A DNA stretch of 11,465 bases, taken from assembly GCA_023415605.1 (NCBI GenBank), contig JAEZKB010000251.1, forward strand, positions 1-11,465, in the 5' to 3' direction. Shown here piece after piece: positions 6,014-11,465 of this stretch. The DNA comes from Pseudomonadota bacterium (lineage in GTDB: Bacteria > Pseudomonadota > Alphaproteobacteria > Rhizobiales > Devosiaceae). The translations under genes were made by a program, and so were the position numbers. The notes beneath the pieces are model-generated. The model saw nothing but the letters and a program-made list of their open reading frames with translations, did not search any database and was not told the origin of the DNA. Positions within the stretch are counted from its first letter, which is position 1; every line of letters begins with the position of its first letter.

Positions 6014-6600
6014 CCGCCGAAACCGGCGAATCGCTCGAACGGCATCCAGTCGCCCAGCAGCAGCCGGTCACTGAGCCGGATCATATAGGCATTGCCGCCG
6101 CCGAGAGGTTGGTCTCCGGCCCGCGAAATCGGCCGATGCGCCAGGTGGCTCTTCAATAGCGTGCCCACCCCGCCATGTCCCACAAAGGCGATCGGGGCTT
6201 CCGGATCGTGCCCGGTCAGCACGCGGGCCACGGCGCCGACGATGCGGGCTTGCGCGTCGATCGCCCGCTCCCATCCGCCGGCCGTTTCCTCCGGCCTGCC
6301 GAAACAGAGATTGGCCAGGTCCTCGAATTTTTCCGGCGGCACATAGCCCGGCACACTGCGATCGATCTCGCCCATGTCCTCGGCTACCTCTGCCTTGATG
6401 CCCAGCGCCGCCCCGAGGATCGCCGCCGTTTCCAGTGCCTTGGTCTCGTCGCTCGAGACGATGCGCTTGAGGCCCTTGACCAGCACCGCCTCGGCAAAGC
6501 CCTTGGTCCGCTCCCTGCCTCGCGCCGAGAGACTCCATTGCGGCACCGGGATACTGGGGTCCATCTCCACCTGCGGGTGGCTGACATAGAGGCCGTACAC
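6010..6600 (-). CDS. Histidine-phosphatase-fold protein with a non-canonical active-site motif
   Basis: A 196-residue protein of the phosphoglycerate-mutase-like (histidine phosphatase) fold. Recognisable parts are LSARGRERTKGFAEAV (24-39), SSDETKALETAAILGAALG (49-67), the acidic GEIDRS (77-82) and VGHGGVGTLL (140-149) with the second catalytic histidine H142. The first motif, normally RHG, is SHP (7-9): H8 is kept but the phosphate-binding arginine is replaced by serine and the glycine by proline, and the usual arginine in SSxxxRAxxTA is lysine (K54). Activity may therefore be altered. The likely start is GTG at 6600, one base after the TGA of the upstream FMN reductase, with a GGGGG stretch upstream; the frame also extends to 6651, but that would overlap the reductase. 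Translational coupling with the reductase is likely. Substrate unknown. Confidence 0.82.
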   Translation of the reverse strand: MYGLYVSHPQVEMDPSIPVPQWSLSARGRERTKGFAEAVLVKGLKRIVSSDETKALETAAILGAALGIKAEVAEDMGEIDRSVPGYVPPEKFEDLANLCFGRPEETAGGWERAIDAQARIVGAVARVLTGHDPEAPIAFVGHGGVGTLLKSHLAHRPISRAGDQPLGGGNAYMIRLSDRLLLGDWMPFERFAGFGG

Positions 6601-6601
6601 G

Positions 6602-7177
6602 TCAGATGCCCCCGCGCGAAAAATGCGTGAGTTCGCGCACCGTCTGGTCAACCTTCCATTGGATGCTGGCTTCGGTCGGGTTGCCGTCGGCGTCGAACAC
6701 GTCGGGGTAAGGCCCGATGCCGAGTAGCGTCGGCGCCACCAGCGCTCCGACCTTGCTCAATGTGTCGCGCAGGTGCGAGAGCGAGAAGATCGTCCCGTAT
6801 TTGCCGTCACTCACCCCACCAATGCCGAAAATCGCGTGCCGGAAAGGGCTGGGCTTGCCCTGTCGGCTGACCCAGGCCAGCACATTCGCGATCAGCGGCG
6901 TCACTCCGCCATTATATTCGGGCGTGGCGATAAAAATGATGTCGTTGGTCCGAAAGAGGTCCGCCAGCCGCTTGCCCGCCTCCGGCGTCTCGCCGGCATC
7001 CTCGATGTCCTGATTGAAGATCGGCATCGGGAAGTCGTTGAGATCGAGATCGGTGACCTCGACGCCGGCTTCTCGCAGCTTCTGCGACATATGCCGGCGC
7101 AGCACCTCGTTGATCGATCCCTTGCGCAGCGACCCGCACATGGTGATCGCCTTGAGCTGCTTACCCTCGTCCACCAC
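6602..7177 (-). CDS. NADPH-dependent FMN reductase (flavodoxin-like fold)
   Basis: A 191-residue cytoplasmic flavoprotein of the NADPH_red/ChrR-Azr group, which transfers electrons from NAD(P)H through FMN to quinones, azo dyes, chromate or similar acceptors. Seen in sequence: the first beta-strand and FMN-phosphate loop MCGSLRKGSIN (13-23), DLNDFPMPIFNQD (46-58) and the second FMN-binding motif TPEYNGGVTPLIANVLAW (85-102), followed by GIGGVSDGKYG. The start is GTG at 7177 or the adjacent GTG at 7174; GGGGGA lies just upstream and fits 7174 slightly better. It is followed after one base by the phosphatase-like gene, so the two form an operon. An inverted repeat CTATCC-GGATAG lies 13 bases upstream of the start codon. 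The physiological substrate cannot be told from sequence. Confidence 0.92.
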   Translation of the reverse strand: MVDEGKQLKAITMCGSLRKGSINEVLRRHMSQKLREAGVEVTDLDLNDFPMPIFNQDIEDAGETPEAGKRLADLFRTNDIIFIATPEYNGGVTPLIANVLAWVSRQGKPSPFRHAIFGIGGVSDGKYGTIFSLSHLRDTLSKVGALVAPTLLGIGPYPDVFDADGNPTEASIQWKVDQTVRELTHFSRGGI

Positions 7178-7189
7178 GCGTCCCCCGAA

Positions 7190-7207
7190 CTATCCTCGCT
7201 GGGATAG
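7190..7207. repeat. Short inverted repeat upstream of the FMN reductase
   Basis: CTATCC (7190-7195) and GGATAG (7202-7207) are perfect inverted repeats around a 6-nt spacer, in the 83-bp gap between dnaJ and the reductase, ending 13 bases upstream of the reductase start codon. This could be a repressor operator or a leader hairpin. A 6-bp repeat can occur by chance. Confidence 0.3.
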
Positions 7208-7233
7208 ACGGTTATCGGATTCTACGAGGGGCG

Positions 7234-7260
7234 GAAATGGGCGGCGCGATGCGCCGGCCC
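7234..7260 (-). terminator. GC-rich hairpin just after the dnaJ stop codon
   Basis: Read on the minus strand directly after the dnaJ TAA, GGG-C-CGGCGC pairs with GCGCCG-CCC around an ATC loop (one bulged C), 7260-7239, followed by ATTTCC. The stem is strong but the U-tract is short, so termination efficiency is uncertain. Confidence 0.5.
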
Positions 7261-8394
7261 TTAGTTCTCGAACAAGTTCTTGAGCTTGGCGAAGAAGCCG
7301 TCGCTCGTCGGCGAATTGTCCTTGGTCGACTCGCGGTGGAACTCTTCGAGCAGTTCCCGTTGCCGCTTGGTGAGGCTTTGCGGGGTTTCGACGTCGAGTT
7401 GGACGTAGAGGTCGCCGAAATCCTTGGTGCGCAGGATCGGCATGCCCTTGGTCTTGAGCCGGACGCGCTGGCCCGGCTGGGTGCCCGGCGCGACCTTCAC
7501 CTTGGCGCGGGTGCCGTCGAGCGTCGGCACTTCGAACTCGCCGCCCAAGGCTGCCGTGGTCATGGCGATCGGCACGCGGGCATAAAGATCGGCGCCGTCG
7601 CGCTGGAAGAGGTCGTGCGGCTTGATCGAAATGAAGATGTAGAGGTCGCCCGGCGGTCCGCCGCGCAAGCCGGCTTCGCCTTCATCGGCGAGCCTGATGC
7701 GGGTGCCGTCCTCGATCCCCTTGGGAATATCGACGCTCAGCGTCCGGTTTTCTTGCCGCCGGCCCTGCCCACCGCAGTCGGTGCAGGGCTGCTCCATGAT
7801 CTGGCCACGGCCCTGACAGACCGGGCAGGTCCGCTCGATGGTGAAAAAGCCCTGCGCAGCGCGCACCTTGCCGTGGCCGTTGCACTGCCGGCAGGTGGAC
7901 ATGCCGGTGCCTGGCTTGGCGCCCGAACCGTCGCAGGTCTTGCAGCCGACGAGGGTCGGCACGTCGATTTCGACGGTACGACCCTGGAAACTCTCTTCGA
8001 GCGAGATTTCGAGATTGTAGCGGAGGTCCGACCCGCGGAGCCGCGATTGCGAGCCGCGGCCACCACGGCCGCCACCGCCCATGAAATCGCCGAAGATGTC
8101 TTCGAAGATATCCGACATGGACGAGGAGAATTCCGGTCCGAAGCCGCCGGGGCCACGGCCACCACCATTCTCGAACGCGGCGTGGCCGAAGCGGTCATAG
8201 GCCGCGCGCTTTTGCGGGTCCTTGAGCGTGTCGTAGGCTTCCGACACCTCCTTGAACTTCTGCTCGGCTTCGGCATTCCCCGGATTGCGGTCCGGATGGA
8301 ATTGCATCGCAAGCTTGCGATAGGCGCTCTTGAGCGCCGCCTCGTCGGACCCTTTGGGTACGCCGAGCACTTCGTAGAAATCCCGTTTTGCCAA
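7261..8394 (-). CDS. dnaJ: Chaperone DnaJ (type I Hsp40)
   Basis: Co-chaperone that delivers unfolded proteins to DnaK and stimulates its ATPase. The 377 residues have the full class I order: J domain (about 4-69) with HPD at 33-35, a Gly/Phe-rich linker (about 75-118), a zinc-finger region with four CxxCxGxG repeats (C151/C154, C168/C171, C190/C193, C204/C207), and the two C-terminal substrate-binding domains ending FFAKLKNLFEN. The start is TTG at 8394: translation gives MAKRDFYEVLGV, the standard N-terminus, a TAG in frame about 50 nt upstream closes the frame, and no ATG or GTG lies between. AGG with a 5-nt spacer precedes it. Unusually, dnaK is not adjacent but about 2.8 kb away, with two unrelated genes between, so dnaJ must have its own promoter or depend on readthrough. 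Confidence 0.98.
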   Translation of the reverse strand: MAKRDFYEVLGVPKGSDEAALKSAYRKLAMQFHPDRNPGNAEAEQKFKEVSEAYDTLKDPQKRAAYDRFGHAAFENGGGRGPGGFGPEFSSSMSDIFEDIFGDFMGGGGRGGRGSQSRLRGSDLRYNLEISLEESFQGRTVEIDVPTLVGCKTCDGSGAKPGTGMSTCRQCNGHGKVRAAQGFFTIERTCPVCQGRGQIMEQPCTDCGGQGRRQENRTLSVDIPKGIEDGTRIRLADEGEAGLRGGPPGDLYIFISIKPHDLFQRDGADLYARVPIAMTTAALGGEFEVPTLDGTRAKVKVAPGTQPGQRVRLKTKGMPILRTKDFGDLYVQLDVETPQSLTKRQRELLEEFHRESTKDNSPTSDGFFAKLKNLFEN

Positions 8395-8550
8395 CTCGGC
8401 CTGTTCCTGAATACGTCTTGAGGGTCGCTGCGCCCAAGCGACCTAGATAGGTATGGTGTTCCGCTCTTACCATAGCGGACTACCGACACAAGTGGTGGGT
8501 ACCTCAGTGCAATTGCAAGAGGTCGCAGATGATGCGGGCGGGACGCGGAC
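8395..8550. other. Non-coding gap upstream of dnaJ, with two interlocking short hairpins
   Basis: This 156-bp stretch should contain the dnaJ promoter, but I find no convincing sigma-70 or heat-shock element. In minus-strand RNA, CCGCU (from 8478-8474) can pair with AGCGG (8465-8461), and UAUGGU (8474-8469) with ACCAUA (8457-8452). The arms interleave, so they are either alternative hairpins or an H-type pseudoknot, about 60-85 nt before the TTG. Stems are only 5-6 bp, so chance is possible. Confidence 0.3.
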
Positions 8551-8562
8551 TCAGCCGCGTCC
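8541..8562 (-). terminator. Perfect 8-bp hairpin over the stop codon of the alpha/beta hydrolase gene
   Basis: GGACGCGG (8541-8548) and CCGCGTCC (8555-8562) are perfect inverted repeats with a 6-nt loop that includes part of the TGA stop (8553-8551). No U-tract follows on the minus strand, so it is at best a weak intrinsic terminator or an RNA-stabilising hairpin. Confidence 0.35.
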
Positions 8563-9576
8563 GAAACTGCTGTTGATGTTGCGGACGACCTGACCTTGGG
8601 CGAACATGCCCTTGTTGACCGCCTGCGCCAGATTGAAGAACTGGTGCGTCACGCCGTCATAAAGCGTGCAGTCCACCCACACCCCCGAGCGGCGCAGCGC
8701 CTGGGCGAAATGATCGCCCTCGGTCCGCAGCGGGTCGTGCTCGGCGAGGATGATGGTGGTCGGCGGCAGTCCGCCAAGGTCCGGCCGGTCGATGAGGTTG
8801 AGCCGCGGGCTGGCCAGATCCACCGCGTCGCGGGCATATTTCGAATAGAACCACTCAACCGTCGCCGAGTTGAGCGGCATGGCCTGCCGGTTCTCTGCGT
8901 AGGAACTGAGCCCGAAATCGGTGCCCGTCATCGGCGTGATCAGCGCCAGGTGCTGCGGCGTGTCGAGCCCCTCGGCTTTGGCATCCAGGGCCACATTGAC
9001 GGCGAGATTGCCGCCGGCGCCGTCACCCACGATGGCGCGGAGGCTCCGGTCGGCACCGAGCGTTTCGGCATTGTCCAGCGTCCAGCGCCAGGCGGCCAGC
9101 GCATCTTCATGCGCCGCCGGGAAGGTGAATTCCGGCGCCTGCCGGTAGTGGGTCGAGACCACTACGGCGCCCAGCCGCTTGGCCAGCGCGCGCGGCGCCG
9201 CGTCATAACTGTCGAGATCGCCGATCACCCAGCCGCCGCCATGGATATAGAGCACCAGCGGCATGCTGCGTTCCGCTTCCACCATGCGCGGCGTATAGAT
9301 GCGCGCCCGGATTTCGCCATTGGCCCCCGGGATCAGCCGCAGCTCCATATTGACGCCCTGGTCATCGATCGGGTCACGTAGAATGCGGTTCAAAGCGAGC
9401 ATCAGCGTCGGTTGCGCCCGCGCCTCCGGCGCCGTGCAGCGCTCGATTCGCTTGGGCTCCAGCTTTTCGAGCTGCTGCAACAGGAAGCTGATATCGGCGT
9501 CGAGCCGGCTGTCGCCCTCGGGGGACGCGTAAAGACTTCGGTTTTCCGCCAGGTTGCGGACCGTGATTGATGACAT
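8551..9576 (-). CDS. HSL/GDXG-type alpha/beta hydrolase lacking the nucleophile serine
   Basis: A 341-residue protein of the hormone-sensitive-lipase-like family of carboxylesterases. The oxyanion-hole motif HGGGW is at 112-116, STHYRQAPEFTFPAAHEDALAAW (141-163) is a typical family stretch, and the catalytic acid D281 (EHDPLRTEGD) and histidine H311 (DGVTHQFF) are in place. The nucleophile elbow, however, reads GDGAGG (184-189) rather than GDSAGG: codon 186 is GGC at 9021-9019, one A-to-G change from AGC. Unless another residue serves, ester hydrolysis should be lost. The N-terminal ~75 residues precede the fold and may form the cap. The start ATG 9576 has AAAGGGG 5 nt upstream; the frame is open to 9930 but without a comparable ribosome site. 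No signal peptide. It lies between dnaK and dnaJ. Confidence 0.92.
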   Translation of the reverse strand: MSSITVRNLAENRSLYASPEGDSRLDADISFLLQQLEKLEPKRIERCTAPEARAQPTLMLALNRILRDPIDDQGVNMELRLIPGANGEIRARIYTPRMVEAERSMPLVLYIHGGGWVIGDLDSYDAAPRALAKRLGAVVVSTHYRQAPEFTFPAAHEDALAAWRWTLDNAETLGADRSLRAIVGDGAGGNLAVNVALDAKAEGLDTPQHLALITPMTGTDFGLSSYAENRQAMPLNSATVEWFYSKYARDAVDLASPRLNLIDRPDLGGLPPTTIILAEHDPLRTEGDHFAQALRRSGVWVDCTLYDGVTHQFFNLAQAVNKGMFAQGQVVRNINSSFGRG

Positions 9577-9770
9577 ATTTGCCCCTTTGCTCGGCGGCCC
9601 CGCGAAAGCCGCTGCGACCCATGCCGCCTCGACGCCTGCTGAGCGATCGACAGGACGGCAGGGGGAACCTGACTGCATCATGTGAAGAAATGGGGGCACG
9701 TTCGGGGAAACAATACGGCGAGACGGCGGCCACTGTCCCAAGGATGGGCACCGCGCTAACGTCTCATGGC

Positions 9771-9785
9771 GGAACAGGATGTTCC
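9771..9785. promoter_or_regulatory. Perfect 6-3-6 palindrome, candidate operator
   Basis: GGAACAGGATGTTCC consists of GGAACA and TGTTCC around a 3-nt spacer. It ends one base before the AAGGGG ribosome site of the metallopeptidase-like gene (ATG 9799), in the 222-bp gap shared with the divergent hydrolase gene. It could bind a dimeric repressor over the transcription start, or form a small hairpin in the leader. I saw nothing else convincing in this gap. Confidence 0.35.
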
Positions 9786-9798
9786 TAAGGGGAAATTC

Positions 9799-11106
9799 AT
9801 GCGTTTGCTGCTCGCCGGGCTGCTGACTGCGCTCAGCCTCTCCGCCACTTTGGCGGCCGATCCGAAAGATCTTTGGGCCGCCATCGAGGCCGGCAATGAC
9901 ATCGACATGGCTTCCTATGTCGAGGCCCATTACCGCGATGCCGGAGCCTAGCTGAACGACGGGCTCACCTGGAGCTTCGAGCCTTACGACATCATCGTGA
10001 ATTATTACAGCGACGACGAACTGCGGATCGTCCTCGGCGCCATGCCGGCGCCCGACGAGGTCACGCGCTACTGGCTGAACTGGAGCAAGGCCCTGACCGG
10101 CGGCCAGTGGAACCCTGCCGCCTTTTTCGCCGACGCGACCGAAGCGCGTCGCCTAGCGCGCTTCAACCAGTTCGTGCTGGCCGCGCACGAATATGGCCAT
10201 GTGCTGAGTTATCGCTACGACCCCAACCACGTCGAGCGCCACGACTACGCGGTGAACTACCGTGAATTCTATGCCGACCGCCTTTCCACCGCGATGGTCA
10301 CCGAAGCTGCCGCCGCCGACCCGAACCTTGCTGCATTGCAGGCCCGCTATGTCGAGCTCATGGCCTCGTTCAACGCCAAAATCCCGGCGCCGGCTCACTA
10401 CGACATCGCCTCGCTCGACCTCCTGCAGGCAGATTGCGCCAGCATCTCCGTCAGCCAACCCACGGCCGAGACCATGGCGCCCTACGCGTCAGCCTTCTTC
10501 GAGCGCCAGCGCCTGTTGCTCGCTGCCGGCCCTGCCCCGCTCGCCGCTCTCTACGCAGCCTGGCTATTTCCTCCTCTGGCCGAGCGCAGCCCGCCCGGCT
10601 CGGGTCTCGCCGGCGGCGTCGAAACGCTCCGCCGCACTGGCGGTGTCTGGGCGGTCACCGAGGTCGCGTGGGTCCCCGAAGACCTCATCAATGCCTACGT
10701 GATCCGCGACCCCGCGACCGGCGTCTACCTCGTCTCGATGAGTATTTTCGGCGACCACCCGGGCCTCTTCACCCTCACCGCGTTCGACGCCGAGACGCTG
10801 GCGCCCGAGCCCGCGGTGGTTCTCGACTCGAGCGGCCAACCACTCGCCATTGGCCCGAGGGGTGAATACTTCTTCTTCGAGGACCACGCCGTCTGGGTCG
10901 AGACACGTGATGACGGCCGGCAGCGTTTCGCCGGCAACCTGCTGCAGGGCGCCAAGGACAGAGAGGACCCTCTCGCTGCCGAATTCTTCGATCCGCGCTC
11001 GGGTCTTTCCACCCTCGACGGCGGGCTGCTCCTCTTCGACCCTCACCCACTCCAGCGCGATAAGTTCATCATCCGCGGCATCGCCCCGGCCGCGACTGTC
11101 AACTAG
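9799..11106 (+). pseudogene. Secreted zinc-metallopeptidase-like protein interrupted by an in-frame TAG
   Basis: One continuous frame of 435 codons with a TAG at codon 51 (9949-9951). Before it, ATG 9799 follows AAGGGG at a 6-nt spacing and encodes a signal peptide (MRLLLAGLLTALSLSATLA, then ADPKD). After it the same frame continues to TAA-like closure at TAG 11104-11106. The core has the zinc-peptidase motif HEYGH (130-134: H130, E131, H134) and, 22 residues on, NYREFYADRL with E156 and D160, the arrangement of a gluzincin third ligand. The C-terminal half (about 230-435) is beta-rich and unrecognised. Translation could restart at GTG 9997, but that product would lack the secretion signal. 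CAG to TAG would explain the stop as a single change; a sequencing error or readthrough are alternatives. I cannot name the family. Confidence 0.72.
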
Positions 11107-11116
11107 CCACGCAAAA

Positions 11117-11152
11117 TGTTCCACGTGAATCCATCATGATTCACGTGGAACA
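11117..11152. repeat. Perfect 15-bp inverted repeat holding two parS-like (ParB-binding) sites; possible second dnaK terminator
   Basis: TGTTCCACGTGAATC (11117-11131) and GATTCACGTGGAACA (11138-11152) are exact inverted repeats around CATCAT. The known chromosomal parS consensus is TGTTNCACGTGAAACA. The right copy, TGATTCACGTGGAACA (11137-11152), differs from it (reverse complement) at one position, and the left copy (11117-11132) at two. Centres are 20 bp apart. On the minus strand the stem is followed by TTTTGC, so it could also terminate transcription from dnaK. Confidence 0.55.
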
Positions 11153-11185
11153 AACAAAGAGGGCCCGGCTCGCGCCGGACCCTCT
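11150..11185 (-). terminator. Intrinsic terminator of dnaK
   Basis: On the minus strand a 12-bp stem (arms 11185-11174 and 11169-11158, one G-U wobble pair, 4-nt loop) begins 23 nt after the dnaK stop and is followed by a T-rich tail TTGTTTG. This is a convincing Rho-independent terminator for dnaK. Read on the plus strand there is no U-tract. Confidence 0.85.
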
Positions 11186-11208
11186 ATTCATCCTCGAACC
11201 GACGCGGC

Positions 11209-11465
11209 TTAGGCCGACTTCTTGTCGTCGTCCTTGACCTCTTCGAACTCGGCGTCGACGACATCGTCGTCTTCCGCCTGGTCCGAACCAGCGGCCTTGG
11301 CCTCGGCCTCAGCCTGGCTGGCCTTGTACATGGCCTCGCCCAGCTTCATCGACACTTCGGCGAGCGCGTTGGACTTCTCCTTGATCGCCTCGGGGTCGTC
11401 GCCTTCGAGCACGCCGCGCAGATCGGTGATGGCGGTCTCGATCGCCGTCTTGTCCTCGGCGCTGA
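11209..11465 (-). CDS. dnaK: Chaperone DnaK (Hsp70), C-terminal fragment
   Basis: Only the last ~85 codons are inside the window; the gene continues past the right edge. The visible part is the C-terminal helical lid, with KTAIETAITDLRGVLEG and EKSNALAEVSMKLGEAMY, then an Ala/Glu/Asp-rich linker and the conserved acidic tail DDVVDAEFEEVKDD, the EEVKD-type end recognised by co-chaperones. It ends in DKKSA and TAA at 11211-11209. DnaK is the ATP-driven Hsp70 that works with DnaJ and GrpE. A strong terminator follows, so dnaK is not simply co-transcribed with the dnaJ gene lying about 2.8 kb further along the same strand. Confidence 0.97.
   Translation of the reverse strand, partial: SAEDKTAIETAITDLRGVLEGDDPEAIKEKSNALAEVSMKLGEAMYKASQAEAEAKAAGSDQAEDDDVVDAEFEEVKDDDKKSA

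Noticed and set aside
7237..8421. Long plus-strand open frame of 394 codons opposite dnaJ
   Set aside because: It is the antisense of a certain gene and has no recognisable domain; long shadow frames are common in high-GC DNA.
8395..8520. Heat-shock (RpoH) promoter upstream of dnaJ
   Set aside because: A minus-strand CTTG (about 8519) is followed at roughly the right spacing only by CCCACC, a poor match to the -10; a CCTATCT elsewhere has no matching -35.
9577..9798. SOS (LexA) boxes near nth, the Ada-like gene or the accessory genes
   Set aside because: No GTTC-N7-GTTC motif was found at the promoters inspected by eye.
9577..9930. Upstream extension of the alpha/beta hydrolase to 9930
   Set aside because: It would overlap the signal-peptide part of the divergent gene; AAAGGGG directly before ATG 9576 marks the likely start.
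8551..11106. Insertion sequence or transposon carrying the two accessory genes
   Set aside because: No transposase, no terminal inverted repeats matching at both ends and no target-site duplication could be seen; the 15-bp repeat exists only at one end.

Overview
The window looks like a chromosomal segment of a high-GC alphaproteobacterium, most likely of the order Hyphomicrobiales (Rhizobiales), perhaps a Devosia-like genus. Three things suggest this. The DnaK tail and DnaJ are typical of the class. The endonuclease III closely resembles rhizobial Nth. DUF2244, nth and an Ada-type methyltransferase sit together, and pyrF-dapB-gpmA lie near dnaJ/dnaK. The genus is an inference from remembered family resemblance, not from a search. 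Most of the content is housekeeping. I see no insertion sequence, CRISPR array, tRNA, rRNA or phage gene.

Layout from left to right. (1) 1-1056: a TetR-family repressor (cut by the left edge) diverges from a four-helix membrane protein of the DUF2214 type, and a repeated operator-like motif lies between them. (2) 1044-3157: a DNA-repair group. nth (minus) diverges from a DUF2244 membrane protein, which is followed by an Ada-like AraC-HTH plus O6-methylguanine methyltransferase fusion. (3) 3165-5424: a tight minus-strand run, pyrF then dapB then gpmA (pyrimidine synthesis, lysine/diaminopimelate synthesis, glycolysis). (4) 5558-7177: a MarR-type regulator runs into a coupled minus-strand pair, an NADPH-dependent FMN reductase and an atypical histidine-phosphatase-fold protein. 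(5) 7261-8394: dnaJ. (6) 8551-11106: two accessory genes, an HSL-type alpha/beta hydrolase whose nucleophile serine is replaced by glycine, and a secreted zinc-metallopeptidase-like gene with an in-frame TAG at codon 51. (7) 11209-11465: the 3' end of dnaK.

The usual dnaK-dnaJ pair is therefore split here by about 2.8 kb holding two genes, both with apparent defects. In the short gap between the metallopeptidase and dnaK is a perfect 15-bp inverted repeat. Each arm matches the chromosomal parS (ParB-binding) consensus closely (14/16 and 15/16, counting one degenerate position). This would fit an origin-proximal location and is the most interesting non-coding signal in the window. On the dnaK strand it may also act as a second terminator.

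Start codons had to be reasoned out in several places: dapB and dnaJ most likely start at TTG, and the FMN reductase and histidine-phosphatase genes at GTG. Several convergent gene pairs are extremely compact: 13-bp overlap of DUF2214 and nth, stop codons in the two arms of one hairpin for ada/gpmA, and one CTAG providing both stops for marR and the phosphatase. I find no strong evidence of a wholly new multi-gene system. The points most worth checking are the parS-like repeat, the split dnaK/dnaJ locus, the serine-less hydrolase and the amber-interrupted peptidase.
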